A DNA stretch of 43,237 nucleotides from Rhodanobacter sp. C03 (GTDB lineage Bacteria; Pseudomonadota; Gammaproteobacteria; Xanthomonadales; Rhodanobacteraceae). The translations under genes were made by a program, and so were the position numbers. The notes beneath the pieces are model-generated. The model was not told where the DNA came from. It ran no database searches and was given only the letters and a program-made list of their open reading frames with translations. The stretch spans positions 1-43,237 of the forward strand of contig NZ_MUNT01000012.1 in the NCBI RefSeq assembly GCF_002001175.1, read 5' to 3'. Shown here piece after piece: positions 15,391 to 24,919 of this stretch (the first letter of the stretch is position 1; each line of letters begins with the position of its first letter).

Positions 15391-15593
15391 CGGCTTCCTG
15401 ACCTCCCGGGTATGGCCTCGCGGCCCCCGTTGTTTTTATTTGATATGACGGTGTCATCCACGTCGCGCTACAGCTGCCGGCAAGCCGTGGAAGATTGCTC
15501 TCCGGCCCATGCGCCACCTGCTTTCGACGACAACGACTCCCCCTCAAGAGTACGCTATTCAGCACCAGCACTTGTCCTGTCGCCAGCGCCTGA

Positions 15594-15609
15594 ACACAAG
15601 ATGTTGTGG
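15594..15609. promoter_or_regulatory. NrdR-box-like operator
   Basis: The 16-mer ACACAAGATGTTGTGG matches 13 of 16 positions of the NrdR consensus ACACWATATATWGTGT. A weaker similar sequence (GCACCAGCACTTGTCC) lies at 15562-15577, giving the 16-bp gap typical of paired NrdR boxes. It is about 200 bp upstream of nrdJa. The consensus is recalled from the literature; binding is not shown. Confidence 0.45.
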
Positions 15610-15719
15610 TTGTGCCCGGTGAGGCAAATTAACCCTGCAGGCGCTGGATGTAAAGTGCCGGCAACCACCAAACCGATCGAAACCTGCCGAAGTACCCGGT
15701 ATCTCCGGCACGGAACCGT

Positions 15720-15749
15720 GATGCCTTGATCCGGTCGAATCAGGGCATC
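15720..15749 (+). other. Leader hairpin upstream of the DegQ-like gene
   Basis: GATGCCTTGAT and ATCAGGGCATC form an 11-bp stem with one G-U pair and an 8-nt loop, ending 25 nt before the start codon. It could influence translation or mRNA stability. Confidence 0.4.
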
Positions 15750-15774
15750 TCATCGCCTTATGAAGGAGGACTCC

Positions 15775-17175
15775 ATGTCGCTGCGCCATTCCCGCCCCAT
15801 GTCATGGCTGACCGGTCTGCTGGCCGCCACCGTGATCGGCTTCGTGCCGGGTACCAGTCCGGCCGCCACCCTGCCGACGGCAGTCGATGGCCAGCCGATG
15901 CCATCGCTGGCGCCGATGCTCGAACACGTGACGCCGGCAGTGGTGAACATCTCGACCAAGACGCGGGTGGCGGTCAGCAATCCGTATTTCAGCGACCCGG
16001 TACTGCGCCAGCTGTTCGGCCTGCCCGACACGCCGCAGGAGCGTACCGAACAGAGTCTGGGTTCGGGCGTGATCGTGGATGCGGCCCGGGGTTACGTGCT
16101 GACCAACAATCACGTGGTCGGCGGAGCGGACGACATCACGGTGACCTTGCAGGACGGACGCGACTTCAAGGCCAAGCTGATCGGCACCGATCCGGACACC
16201 GACGTGGCGGTGGTGCAGATTCCCGCGCAGAACCTGCAGGCGCTGCCGCTGGCCGATCCGTCGAAACTGCGCGTGGGCGATTACGTGGTGGCGGTGGGCG
16301 ACCCGTTCGGACTCGGCCAGACGGTGACTGCCGGCATCGTGTCCGCGCTGGGCCGTTCCGGCCTGGGCAGCTCGAGTGCCGGGGGCATGGGCTACCAGAA
16401 CTTCATCCAGACCGACGCCTCGATCAACCCCGGCAACTCCGGCGGCGCGCTGGTGAACCTGCGTGGCGAACTGGTTGGCATCAACACGATGATCCTGTCG
16501 CCCTCCGGCGGCAACGTCGGCATCGGTTTCGCGATACCCAACACGATCACCAGCGAAGTGATGGCGCAGCTGGTGGCACACGGCAAGGTGCAGCGCGGCA
16601 GCCTCGGCGTGCAGACACAGGCGATCACGCCACGGATTGCCCAGTTGCTGAAGCTGCAGGACAGCAACGGCGTGGTAGTGACTGGCGTCAGTGCCGGCTC
16701 CGCCGCCGCGCAGGCCGGGCTGCAGCCCGGCGACGTGCTGACCACACTCAACGGCAAGCCGCTGCGCAGCGTGCAGGAACTGCGCAATGCCGAAGGCCTG
16801 CTGCCGCTGGGCAGCACGGTGCAGCTCGGCGTGCTGCGCGACGGCCACAGTCGCCCCATCAATGCCACCCTGAGTCCGGTCAAACTGGCCAGCGTCGAAG
16901 GCAGCCAGCTCGATGCGCGCCTGAGCGGCGTGCGTTTCAGCGAGCTCAGCGACGACCAGCGCGCGCAAGGCCTGTACGGCGTGGCGATCAACGCGGTGCA
17001 GCCGGGCAGCCGGGCCGCACGCGCCGGCCTGAGTGCCGGCGACCTGCTGATCGGCATTGGCAACCAGCGCATCACCGGCCTGAACATGCTGCGTGGGCTG
17101 GCCAAGGTGCACCTGCGCCAGCTGGTGCTGGTGATCGCCGATGCGGACGGCAGCCATTACGTGCTGATCGAGTGA
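15775..17175 (+). CDS. degQ: DegQ/DegP (HtrA)-type periplasmic serine protease
   Basis: A 466-residue protein with a signal peptide (about residues 1-30, TSPAA) followed by a trypsin-like domain with the catalytic triad His113 (TNNHVVGG), Asp143 (DTDVAVVQ) and Ser222 (NPGNSGGAL), then two PDZ domains (about 260-350 and 370-460). It should degrade or hold misfolded envelope proteins. The loop before the protease core is short, as in DegQ rather than DegP. The start is the second ATG, because the strong AAGGAGG site lies between the first ATG (15760) and it. Transcribed divergently from nrdJa. DegP and DegQ cannot be told apart with certainty by reading alone. Confidence 0.9.
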   Translation: MSLRHSRPMSWLTGLLAATVIGFVPGTSPAATLPTAVDGQPMPSLAPMLEHVTPAVVNISTKTRVAVSNPYFSDPVLRQLFGLPDTPQERTEQSLGSGVIVDAARGYVLTNNHVVGGADDITVTLQDGRDFKAKLIGTDPDTDVAVVQIPAQNLQALPLADPSKLRVGDYVVAVGDPFGLGQTVTAGIVSALGRSGLGSSSAGGMGYQNFIQTDASINPGNSGGALVNLRGELVGINTMILSPSGGNVGIGFAIPNTITSEVMAQLVAHGKVQRGSLGVQTQAITPRIAQLLKLQDSNGVVVTGVSAGSAAAQAGLQPGDVLTTLNGKPLRSVQELRNAEGLLPLGSTVQLGVLRDGHSRPINATLSPVKLASVEGSQLDARLSGVRFSELSDDQRAQGLYGVAINAVQPGSRAARAGLSAGDLLIGIGNQRITGLNMLRGLAKVHLRQLVLVIADADGSHYVLIE

Positions 17176-17393
17176 ACTGCTGGCGGTCGGCGAGTGAAAA
17201 AGGGGTATGGATCGCCCGGCGGCCGTGTTCCGGCGCACAACTTGGCGTCATGCCTGGCGCAAATACATGAAAGTGCTTGATGTTTTGTATTCAGGCCGAT
17301 GAAATACCCTGTCCGTCTCACCGCATGGGCGCCGGCAAGGCGCCATACTCGCTGTTTCACCATACTCAAATCACGCCGGGGTTCTCCACCACC

Positions 17394-18674
17394 ATGTCTG
17401 TACGTCTTGCCCGCCTGCTGTCCATTGCCCTGATCGGGGTCTGCTTCGTCACTGCCCCTGCGTTCGCCAAAACCACGCATGCGCGCACCACGCGTACCAA
17501 GGCCAGCGCGCCCGCGAAAGGCCCCACCCTGATCTGGCGCGGCGATGTTGCCACCGCCACCGGCGTGGTCAACGAAGTGGCGCTCGCATGGCAGAAGAGC
17601 GGCAAGGGCAATATCGAGCTGCAGCCGTTCAACACGGCCTCGGGCATCGACGCGGTGGCCATCGGTACCGCCGATCTTGCCGGCAGTGCCCGCGCCAGCG
17701 ATGGCAGCGCGCAGAACACCAACCTCACGTTCACCCCGGTGGCTTGGGACGCGCTGGTAATCATCACGAACGCCTCCAACCCGGTCAGCAATCTCTCGCT
17801 GAAGCAGGTGCACGACATCTACTACGGCAAGATCACCAACTGGAGCCAGGTCGGCGGCAGCAACGCGCCGATCGATGTCTACGCGGTGGCCAGCCCCGGC
17901 GACGGTGTGGAATACAGTCTGCGCGACCTGCTGTTCGGCCGTGGCAACCAGCCGGTCGCCGCACCGCGGCTGTACGTCAACACGCACAAGCTCGAAGAAG
18001 GCGTGGAACTCAATCCGAACGGTCTGGGCGCCGCCACGATGGCCGACATCAGCGGCAATCCCAAGCTCAAGGCCGTCGCGATCGACGGCAACGCACCCAC
18101 CTCCACCAACATCGCCAATGGCAGCTACTTGTTGTTCACCCCGCTGTACCTGGTGACCAATCCGCGCAGCCCGAAGGCTGCCGAGGTGCAGGCCTTCATC
18201 GACTTCCTGCAGACCGAGCCAGCCAAGGCCGCGATGCGCAAACATGCCGTGCTGCCGTACCAGGATGGCATTGCGCTGGCCTCGATGGAGGACACACGCC
18301 GCAACCAGATCTTCGCCGAACTGGGTGTGCGCCCGAGCCGCCTCGCCACGACGCCCAATGCCGGTGTGCGTGCCGACGCCTCGATTGCCGCGGTGAGCAC
18401 GCTGGCTGCCGCACAGTCCCGTACCGCCACGGGCAACCCAGCCACGACGACGGCTCCCAGCACGGTCAGTGCGCCGCAGACCTCCAGTACGGATGTCGCC
18501 GCCACCAGCAGCAGCACCACGTCCGCCGACACCACGCATACTGTGGTCAAGGGCGACACCTTGTCGACGATTGCGAAGAAGCACGACGTCAGCGTGGCCC
18601 AGCTGCGTGAGTGGAACCACCTCAAAGGCGACCAGATCAAGCTCGGCCAGGTGCTGCGCGTCAGCGACCGCTGA
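17394..18674 (+). CDS. PstS-like periplasmic binding protein fused to a C-terminal LysM domain
   Basis: A 426-residue protein. The ATG at 17394 begins a signal peptide (LARLLSIALIGVCFVTAPAFA). The body resembles PstS-type phosphate-binding proteins (GSARASDGSAQ, PVAWDALVIITNASNPVSNLS, VHDIYYGKITNWSQVGGSN). A Ser/Thr/Ala-rich linker (about 340-380) leads to a LysM domain at the C-terminus (THTVVKGDTLSTIAKKHDVS), which binds peptidoglycan. The fusion suggests a ligand-binding protein held at the cell wall rather than a free ABC-transporter component. No pstCAB genes are nearby, so a role in adhesion, sensing or phosphate capture is open. The upstream 218-bp gap shows no clear Pho box. Confidence 0.8.
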   Translation: MSVRLARLLSIALIGVCFVTAPAFAKTTHARTTRTKASAPAKGPTLIWRGDVATATGVVNEVALAWQKSGKGNIELQPFNTASGIDAVAIGTADLAGSARASDGSAQNTNLTFTPVAWDALVIITNASNPVSNLSLKQVHDIYYGKITNWSQVGGSNAPIDVYAVASPGDGVEYSLRDLLFGRGNQPVAAPRLYVNTHKLEEGVELNPNGLGAATMADISGNPKLKAVAIDGNAPTSTNIANGSYLLFTPLYLVTNPRSPKAAEVQAFIDFLQTEPAKAAMRKHAVLPYQDGIALASMEDTRRNQIFAELGVRPSRLATTPNAGVRADASIAAVSTLAAAQSRTATGNPATTTAPSTVSAPQTSSTDVAATSSSTTSADTTHTVVKGDTLSTIAKKHDVSVAQLREWNHLKGDQIKLGQVLRVSDR

Positions 18675-18686
18675 GTCCGCGGTGTC

Positions 18687-19385
18687 GTGCAGATACTCGC
18701 GCTGACGCTGGATCTGGACGATACCTTGTGGCCGGTGCTGCCGGCACTGGAACGCGCCGACCTCGCGGTCGACGCGTGGCTGCAGCAGCACTACCCCGAT
18801 GTCGCACGCGCGTGGCCGATCACGGCCATGCGCGAATTGCGCGCCCAGGTCACCGCCGAACGGCTCGACCTGGCGCATGACTTCACCACCCAGCGCCAGC
18901 TCACCCTGCAGCACGCCTTTGCCGCCTGCGGCATTGCCGCGGCGCCGATCGATACGCTGTGGGAAATCTACTTCGCCGCGCGCAACCGCGTGGAACTGTA
19001 TCCGGACAGCCTGCCCGCGCTTGAGCGGATCACCGCGCGCTGGCCACTGGCGAGCCTGACCAACGGCAATGCCGACCTGCAACGGATCGGCATCCACACG
19101 CACTTCGTCCACCACATCTGCGCCCGCGACAGCGGCGTGGCCAAGCCCGACCCACGGATCTTCCTCGCCGCCGCCGAACGGCTCGGCGTGGCGCCCGCGC
19201 AGATCCTGCACGTCGGCGACGATCCGGCGATGGACATGGTCGGCGCCCGCAAGGCCGGTCTGCGCACCGCCTGGATCAACCGCGCCGGCGAACCTTGGCC
19301 ATCCGAACTGGGACCCGCGCCGGAGCTCGATCTGCGCGACATGGGCGCGCTGGCCGACTGGCTCGACGTACAGCACGCCGCATAG
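18687..19385 (+). CDS. HAD-superfamily phosphatase (YigB-like)
   Basis: A 232-residue HAD hydrolase. Motif I is LDLDDTLW (nucleophile Asp9, acid/base Asp11), motif II is the SLTNGNADL stretch, motif III is Lys in GVAKPDPRIF, and motif IV is HVGDDPAMDMVGA. The N-terminal part resembles YigB, a phosphatase for the riboflavin precursor and FMN, but substrate cannot be assigned by reading. It begins with GTG 12 bp after the stop of the LysM protein gene, so the two are probably cotranscribed. No ATG offers a better start because motif I lies within the first 13 residues. Confidence 0.85.
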   Translation: MQILALTLDLDDTLWPVLPALERADLAVDAWLQQHYPDVARAWPITAMRELRAQVTAERLDLAHDFTTQRQLTLQHAFAACGIAAAPIDTLWEIYFAARNRVELYPDSLPALERITARWPLASLTNGNADLQRIGIHTHFVHHICARDSGVAKPDPRIFLAAAERLGVAPAQILHVGDDPAMDMVGARKAGLRTAWINRAGEPWPSELGPAPELDLRDMGALADWLDVQHAA

Positions 19386-19474
19386 GCAGCGCCCGGCAAA
19401 ACGCGCATGATTGGAGATTGACCGTCACGCCATCGGCGACCCAGCGTGCCGTCGCCAGCCCGAAGGATTCCCGC

Positions 19475-20854
19475 ATGTCCGCCCTGATCGAACGCCAGCC
19501 CGGCAGCCGCCACAGCATCGCCATCGAGACCACCGACGCGGCGCACTATGCCGCGACGCGCCGGCGACTCAGCGCGGCGCAGCGGCGCTGGCTGAGCGAC
19601 AGCGGTTTCGAGGCCGCGCCGGGCACGTTCGCCATGCTGGCCGATCCGTCCGGCAAGCTGGTACGGGTACTGGTCGGCGTCGATGTGCAGGATGCACTCG
19701 GCGCGCTGGCCGCGTTGCCCACGGCCTTGCCTGAGGCGAATTACCACCTCGCCGCCGAAGGCGTACTGACCGATCTGCACCAGGCTGCACTGGGCTGGGC
19801 ATTGGGTGCCTACCAGTTCACCCGCTATCGCCAAGCCAAGCGCCCCCCGGCCCGGCTGGTCGTGGCCGCCGCCGAACTGCAGCAGCTGGCGCCGCTGGTG
19901 CAGGCCACCGCGCAGGTACGCGACCTGGTCAATACGCCGACCGAGGACATGGGCCCGAAGCAGCTCGCCGATGCGGTGAAGCAGCTCGGCAAGACGCACA
20001 AGGCGAAGGTACGAGAGTGGGTCGGCGACGATCTGCTCAAGGCCAACTTTCCGACCATCCACGCCGTCGGTCGCGCCAGCCATCGCGCGCCACGACTGAT
20101 CGAACTGGGCTGGGGCAAGTCCAGCGATCCGAAGCTCGTGGTGATCGGCAAGGGCGTGTGTTTCGACACCGGCGGCCTCGATCTGAAATCGTCCGACGGC
20201 ATGCGCTGGATGAAGAAGGACATGGGCGGCGCCGCGCACGCGATCGCGCTGGCCGGCCTGATCATGCAGGCGAAACTGCCGGTACGGCTGACCCTGCTGA
20301 TTCCGGCGGTCGAAAACTCGGTGGCCGGCAATGCGATGCGCCCGGGCGAAGTGATCACCACCCGTGCCGGCCTCACCGTCGAGATCGACAACACCGATGC
20401 CGAGGGCCGGCTAGTGCTGTGCGACGCGCTGGCTTACGCCGCCGAACAGCAGCCGCAACTGATCGTCGATTTCGCCACCCTCACCGGCGCCGCACGCGTG
20501 GCGCTGGGGCCGGATCTGCCGGCGCTGTTCGCCAACGACGAAGCCGCCGCGGCCGCCGTGCTGGCCGCCGGCCACACGGTCAACGATCCGCTGTGGCGGC
20601 TGCCGTTGTGGCGGCCGTATCGCCGGATGCTCGACTCGTATCTGGCCGATTTCGCCAACGCCGGCCCGTCACGCCATGCCGGCGCGATCACCGCCGCGCT
20701 GTATCTGGAGCGTTTCGTGCCGGACAGCACGCCGTGGCTGCATCTGGATACCTACGCGTGGAACGACAGCGATCGTCCCGGCCGGCCGCGCGGCGGCGAG
20801 GCGATGGGCTTGCGCGCGCTGTTCGCGTTCCTGCAGCAGCGCTATCGCGACTGA
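19475..20854 (+). CDS. Leucyl aminopeptidase family protein (M17)
   Basis: A 459-residue cytosolic metallo-aminopeptidase. The C-terminal catalytic domain shows the M17 signatures VIGKGVCFDTGGLDLK, MKKDMGGAAH and NTDAEGRLVLCDAL, which supply the metal ligands (Lys, Asp, Asp, Glu) and the catalytic Arg. The N-terminal domain (about 1-150) is more divergent. The ATG at 19475 is chosen because AAGGA lies just upstream; the longer frame starting at 19295 overlaps the HAD gene. It should remove N-terminal residues from peptides. Its 3' end overlaps the convergent DUF4126 gene by 13 bp. Confidence 0.9.
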   Translation: MSALIERQPGSRHSIAIETTDAAHYAATRRRLSAAQRRWLSDSGFEAAPGTFAMLADPSGKLVRVLVGVDVQDALGALAALPTALPEANYHLAAEGVLTDLHQAALGWALGAYQFTRYRQAKRPPARLVVAAAELQQLAPLVQATAQVRDLVNTPTEDMGPKQLADAVKQLGKTHKAKVREWVGDDLLKANFPTIHAVGRASHRAPRLIELGWGKSSDPKLVVIGKGVCFDTGGLDLKSSDGMRWMKKDMGGAAHAIALAGLIMQAKLPVRLTLLIPAVENSVAGNAMRPGEVITTRAGLTVEIDNTDAEGRLVLCDALAYAAEQQPQLIVDFATLTGAARVALGPDLPALFANDEAAAAAVLAAGHTVNDPLWRLPLWRPYRRMLDSYLADFANAGPSRHAGAITAALYLERFVPDSTPWLHLDTYAWNDSDRPGRPRGGEAMGLRALFAFLQQRYRD

Positions 20855-21459
20855 GTGGAGCTGGTCAGGGTCGAGCCGAGTCGCTGCAGGCGTTGTCGCA
20901 AGGCACGCAGGCCACGCACGATCCGTGGCAGCATCCAGCACATCAGCAGCACGAACAGGCCGAGCAGGATCAGCAGCGCCAGCGGATGCTGCCACATCAG
21001 ATACAGGCCGCCGACCCAGCTGACGTCCTCGCCCACGCTGGCACCCCAGTTGCTGAAAGGCTCCGGTGAAGTGTTGATCAGCGCGCGCGTGCCGGCCTTG
21101 GTGAAATGCGTGCCGGCGACCAGCGCGCCGCCGAGCAGGGCCGCCGCGAACTGCACGCCGGCGCCGGAATCCTTGAACACGCCCCAGGCCAGCATCGTGC
21201 CGAGCGGGATGCGGATGAAGGTATGCACCGCATCCCAGACACTGTCGAACGCCGGCACCTTGTCGGCCAGGAATTCGCACAGCATCAGCACGCCGGACAC
21301 CACCAGCACCCAGGTATCGCTCAGCGGCAGCAGCCCATCCGGCAGGTGCACATAGCCGAACCGGCCAAGCATGCCGGTCACGAAGATCGTGGCGTAAAGC
21401 CGGATGCCGCTGGCCCAGGCGAGGCCACCAGCGAGCGCGACGTTCGGCAACATGTCCAT
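20842..21459 (-). CDS. DUF4126 inner-membrane protein
   Basis: A 205-residue membrane protein with about five hydrophobic segments, starting MDMLPNVALAGGLAWASGIR. The pattern FLADKVPAFDSVWDAVHTFIRIP and the GAxLVAGTHFTKAGTRALINTSPEPFSNW stretch match the DUF4126 family, whose function is unknown. The ATG at 21459 has a GAGG site 6 bp upstream, making it better than the second ATG at 21453. It is convergent with, and overlaps the end of, the aminopeptidase gene. The C-terminal tail after the last helix is basic (RIVRGLRALRQRL), so it is probably cytoplasmic. Confidence 0.8.
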   Translation of the reverse strand: MDMLPNVALAGGLAWASGIRLYATIFVTGMLGRFGYVHLPDGLLPLSDTWVLVVSGVLMLCEFLADKVPAFDSVWDAVHTFIRIPLGTMLAWGVFKDSGAGVQFAAALLGGALVAGTHFTKAGTRALINTSPEPFSNWGASVGEDVSWVGGLYLMWQHPLALLILLGLFVLLMCWMLPRIVRGLRALRQRLQRLGSTLTSSTQSR

Positions 21460-21903
21460 GCGGATCCTCGTGGGGGATGGCTGCAAACCGTGTTTACGCG
21501 TGATGTTGCGGCCTGTCCAGCCTCGTTGCAGCTGATCACCCACACCGTATGGCCGCCTGGAAGGCTTTGCGCCGGCACGGCGAGGACGCCAACCGATTGC
21601 CACAAACCATCGGAAAACAGTGTCGTGGCGCTATTTTTTTTTGCGATCCCGTGTGATCCTGCTAGCCGATCCGCATTTCCTCCGGCCGCGTCAACCAAAC
21701 TCCAGGATCAAGCATCTCATTGGCCATGGGAGGGAATGGCGGATCACCGCGTTTGCAATCGCAGTAGCTCACACGAAACCGGATCATGGCGGCAGGCGCG
21801 CCTTTGGGAGAGGGCCGCATTGAAGCGCTCGTTTGGATGTGTCTGTCGAGAAGCGCTGCCACCATGAAGTCCCGGACCATCCATCAAGATCGGGGAGAAC
21901 TTC
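21460..21903. other. Intergenic region upstream of the TonB-dependent receptor
   Basis: A 444-bp stretch without a convincing gene. It should hold the promoters of the divergent DUF4126 and receptor genes. A run of nine T at 21634-21642 is visible but lacks a preceding hairpin. Open frames here (for example 21662-21880 minus) lack homology I recognise and a ribosome-binding site. Confidence 0.4.
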
Positions 21904-24813
21904 ATGCATCGTGTATTGCCTCACAACCGGCTGGCACTGGCACTGTCCAGCGCACTTTTCGCCACCATGTCACTGGGGGCGGCCGGGGTACATGCGCAGG
22001 ACCAGACAGCCGGCACCACGACGGCGACGCCGACCGGAAGCAATGCTCCGGCCGCTGACCAGAGTCCACCGGAGGCAGCGACGAAGGACAAGGCAAAAAA
22101 CCTGAAGGCAGTCGTCGTCACCGGCTCGCTGATCCGGCGTGTCGACGCCGAGACGTCCAGTCCGGTGACGACGGTGGATCGTGCTGCGATCACCAATGCC
22201 GGCAATCCGACCATGGGCAATGTGCTGCAGGCACTGCCCAGCATCTCAGGCAACGCGACCAACACCCAGAACAACACCAACGGCGGTGGCGTCGCCAGCC
22301 CGTCACTGGAAGGCGGCGACGGTGCCGCACGCATCTCGTTGCGAGGCTTGGGCATCAACCGCACCCTGGTCCTGATCGACGGCCAGCGCATGGCCAATAC
22401 CGATATCAACATGATCCCGCAGAACATGATCGAGCGGGTCGACGTGCTGGCCGAAGGCGCCTCGACGGTGTACGGCTCCGACGCGATCGGCGGCGTGGTC
22501 AACTTCATTCTGCGCAAGGACTACACGGGCGTCGAAGCCAGCATCAACGACGGCATTTCCAGCCACGGCGACGGCCAGCGACACGGCTTCAGCCTGACCG
22601 GCGGCATGAGCGGCGACAACTACAACATTGTCGGTGGCCTCGATTACAACAAGTACGACGCTGCACTGGCCAGCCAGCGCAAGTTCTCCTCGCACCCGCT
22701 GTACCTGTCCAGTGGCACGCTCACCTCCTCCGGATCGAGCACCATCCCGACCGGCAAAATCCAGCTGCCCGCATCGTTTGCCGGCCAATACGGTTGCACG
22801 GTCAAGAACAACAGCATCCTGGTCACCAAGGCACAGAGCACCGGATCGAGCCAGGCCGATTACCGCTGTGACAATTACCCTGCGGATTCGTACAACTACA
22901 ACACGTACAACTACATCCAGACCCAGCAGCAGCGCACCGACGCCTTCGTGCTTGGCAGCTACAAGCTGGCGGACAACGTGACCTTCTTCGCGAATGCGTT
23001 CTTCAACCACACCCAGTCGAGCGGCCAGGACGCGCCCGCACCGACCTCGGTCAGTGACGGGTGGTACGTGGCGGCCAGCAACCCGATCAACCCGTTCGGT
23101 GTCACCTTCGGCACCGATCCGGCAAACCCGAACGATCCGAATAGCGGCTATGGTTTCAATACGCGGCTGACCGGTGCCGGTAACCGCCTGCACACCTACG
23201 ACACCCAGAACGTGCAGGTCAACACCGGCCTGCGCGGCATGTTCGGGCAGAGCAGCTGGAACTGGGATGCCTCGATCGACTATGGCCATGCCAATCGCAC
23301 GCAGCGCGATTACAACGAGCTCAACATCGCCGACTTCCAGGCCGCGATCAACAGTGGCGTGAATATCTTCGACCAGGCCAACCAGACGGCCGCGTTGAAG
23401 GGATTGGTGGATGATCCGGTGTATGTATTCACCAATGCCACGAAGCAGGTGCAATTCGACGCCAACGGCGAACTGTGGGATCTGCCGGCCGGCGCCATGC
23501 AGTTGGCTGTCGGCGCCTTGTACCGCGAGCAATCGATGAATTACACGGTTACCCCCGACGCCGTGCTCGACCTCGCCACCGGCACGTGCCAGATACTGCA
23601 GGAGGGCTGCGGTTCGCCGGGGCGCGGCAGCGACAACGTCAAGGAACTCTATGCCGAATCGCTGATCCCGTTGCTGTCGCAGCAACCGGGAGCGTATTCG
23701 TTGAACATCGACCTGGGTGTGCGCGCTTCCAACTACGACACCAGCGGCTCGACCACCAACGGCAAGATCGCCATCGAATGGAAACCGATTGCCGATCTGC
23801 TGGTCCGCGGCACGATATCCCAGGTATTCCGCGCGCCCAACCTGGATGAACTCTATGACGGCATCACCCTGGTCCAGCCGAACTTGAACGATCCCTGCGT
23901 CGGCCTCACGGCTGCCCAGCTCGCGCAGCATTCCGCCGCTTGCCAGTCCGTCCCCGTCGGCTGGGTGAACACCAATCAACAGGTCAACACGTATTACTCG
24001 GGCGCCAGCACGGTCGGTCAGTCGCTCAAGCCGGAACAGGGCAAATCGATCGATTTCGGTCTGGTCTACAACCCCAGCTGGGCCGAGGGCGTGTCTACCA
24101 GCGTCGACTTCTGGCACATCTACCTGAGCGATCTGCTGACACCGATTTCCGCCACGACGGTGGTCGACAGCTGCTTTGCCAACAACAGCAGCCCGTATTG
24201 CTCGTTGATCAGCCGCTATGGCACCAACACCCAGAAGGCGGGCCAGATCAATGTGATCGACACGCCCGTGGTCAACCTGGGCAACCTCAGCACCAGCGGC
24301 ATCGACTTCACGCTGGACTACAAGATCCCGCATTTCGACCTCGGCAGCGTGAATCCGGGTGACTTCAAGGCGGCCTTCGCCAGCACCTATCTCTCCAGCT
24401 ACAAGAACGACGCCACACCCGGTCAACCCGGTGCGCATACGGTCGACTACGCCGGCACCTTCAGCCAGCAGTTTGGCAACATGACGCGCTGGCGTGGCAC
24501 GCTCACGTTCAACTGGACGCTGGGCAACTGGAGTGCGCAGTGGCAGACGCGCTACATCAACCACCTGACCAACTTGAATGCGGATGCCGCCGTCCCCGGC
24601 GTCAACCTTCCGATGGCCTCGGTGCTGTATCACTCGATCCAGCTTGGCTATGCGATCCCGTCGTGGCATACCCGGATCGACATCGGCGTGGACAATCTCA
24701 GCGACAAGATACCGCCCCTGGTCTATCAGAATGGCACGAACTACAACGTGGATGCCGCCACCTACGACACGATCGGCCGCTACTACTGGGCCCGTGCCAC
24801 GGTGAAGTTCTGA
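21904..24813 (+). CDS. TonB-dependent outer-membrane receptor
   Basis: A 969-residue receptor. Residues 1-32 are a signal peptide (ending AAGVHAQ). The TonB box and plug start at KAVVVTGSLIRR and continue through SLRGLGINRTLVLIDGQRM and VYGSDAIGGVVNFILRKDY. The remainder is a beta-barrel ending in ARATVKF, with the C-terminal Phe needed for BAM recognition. GGGGAG precedes the ATG. The plug wording (GSLIRR, long TNTQNN stretch) is that of the large xanthomonad/sphingomonad receptor group for carbohydrates, peptides or siderophores. The substrate cannot be read. A TPR-sulfotransferase follows, a recurring neighbour of such receptors. A hairpin terminator separates the two. Confidence 0.92.
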   Translation: MHRVLPHNRLALALSSALFATMSLGAAGVHAQDQTAGTTTATPTGSNAPAADQSPPEAATKDKAKNLKAVVVTGSLIRRVDAETSSPVTTVDRAAITNAGNPTMGNVLQALPSISGNATNTQNNTNGGGVASPSLEGGDGAARISLRGLGINRTLVLIDGQRMANTDINMIPQNMIERVDVLAEGASTVYGSDAIGGVVNFILRKDYTGVEASINDGISSHGDGQRHGFSLTGGMSGDNYNIVGGLDYNKYDAALASQRKFSSHPLYLSSGTLTSSGSSTIPTGKIQLPASFAGQYGCTVKNNSILVTKAQSTGSSQADYRCDNYPADSYNYNTYNYIQTQQQRTDAFVLGSYKLADNVTFFANAFFNHTQSSGQDAPAPTSVSDGWYVAASNPINPFGVTFGTDPANPNDPNSGYGFNTRLTGAGNRLHTYDTQNVQVNTGLRGMFGQSSWNWDASIDYGHANRTQRDYNELNIADFQAAINSGVNIFDQANQTAALKGLVDDPVYVFTNATKQVQFDANGELWDLPAGAMQLAVGALYREQSMNYTVTPDAVLDLATGTCQILQEGCGSPGRGSDNVKELYAESLIPLLSQQPGAYSLNIDLGVRASNYDTSGSTTNGKIAIEWKPIADLLVRGTISQVFRAPNLDELYDGITLVQPNLNDPCVGLTAAQLAQHSAACQSVPVGWVNTNQQVNTYYSGASTVGQSLKPEQGKSIDFGLVYNPSWAEGVSTSVDFWHIYLSDLLTPISATTVVDSCFANNSSPYCSLISRYGTNTQKAGQINVIDTPVVNLGNLSTSGIDFTLDYKIPHFDLGSVNPGDFKAAFASTYLSSYKNDATPGQPGAHTVDYAGTFSQQFGNMTRWRGTLTFNWTLGNWSAQWQTRYINHLTNLNADAAVPGVNLPMASVLYHSIQLGYAIPSWHTRIDIGVDNLSDKIPPLVYQNGTNYNVDAATYDTIGRYYWARATVKF

Positions 24814-24848
24814 TCGGCTGAGCTGGCTGTAAAGTTCCACGGCAACCC

Positions 24849-24881
24849 AGAGGGGTCGCGAGATATTCTCGCGACCCCTCT
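24849..24881 (+). terminator. Perfect 14-bp hairpin after the receptor gene
   Basis: The stem AGAGGGGTCGCGAG (24849-24862) pairs perfectly with 24868-24881 over the loop ATATT. Only a short T run follows, so it may stop only part of transcription and let some continue into the sulfotransferase gene. Confidence 0.7.
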
Positions 24882-24919
24882 TGCATAATGAAGACCAGCA
24901 GACAACCGATCGGAAAGGC

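Larger units (their letters stand above)
15391..15774. other. Divergent intergenic region between nrdJa and the DegQ-like gene
   Basis: A 384-bp region that must hold promoters for both divergent genes. It contains a NrdR-box-like palindrome (15594-15609) and a hairpin near the protease start (15720-15749). I looked for a cobalamin riboswitch because nrdJa uses B12, but saw no convincing B12 box. No small gene is convincing. Confidence 0.5.

Noticed and set aside
15391..15774. Cobalamin riboswitch upstream of nrdJa
   Set aside because: A GGGCCGGAGAGC stretch slightly resembles a B12 box, but the rest of the conserved core is not visible.
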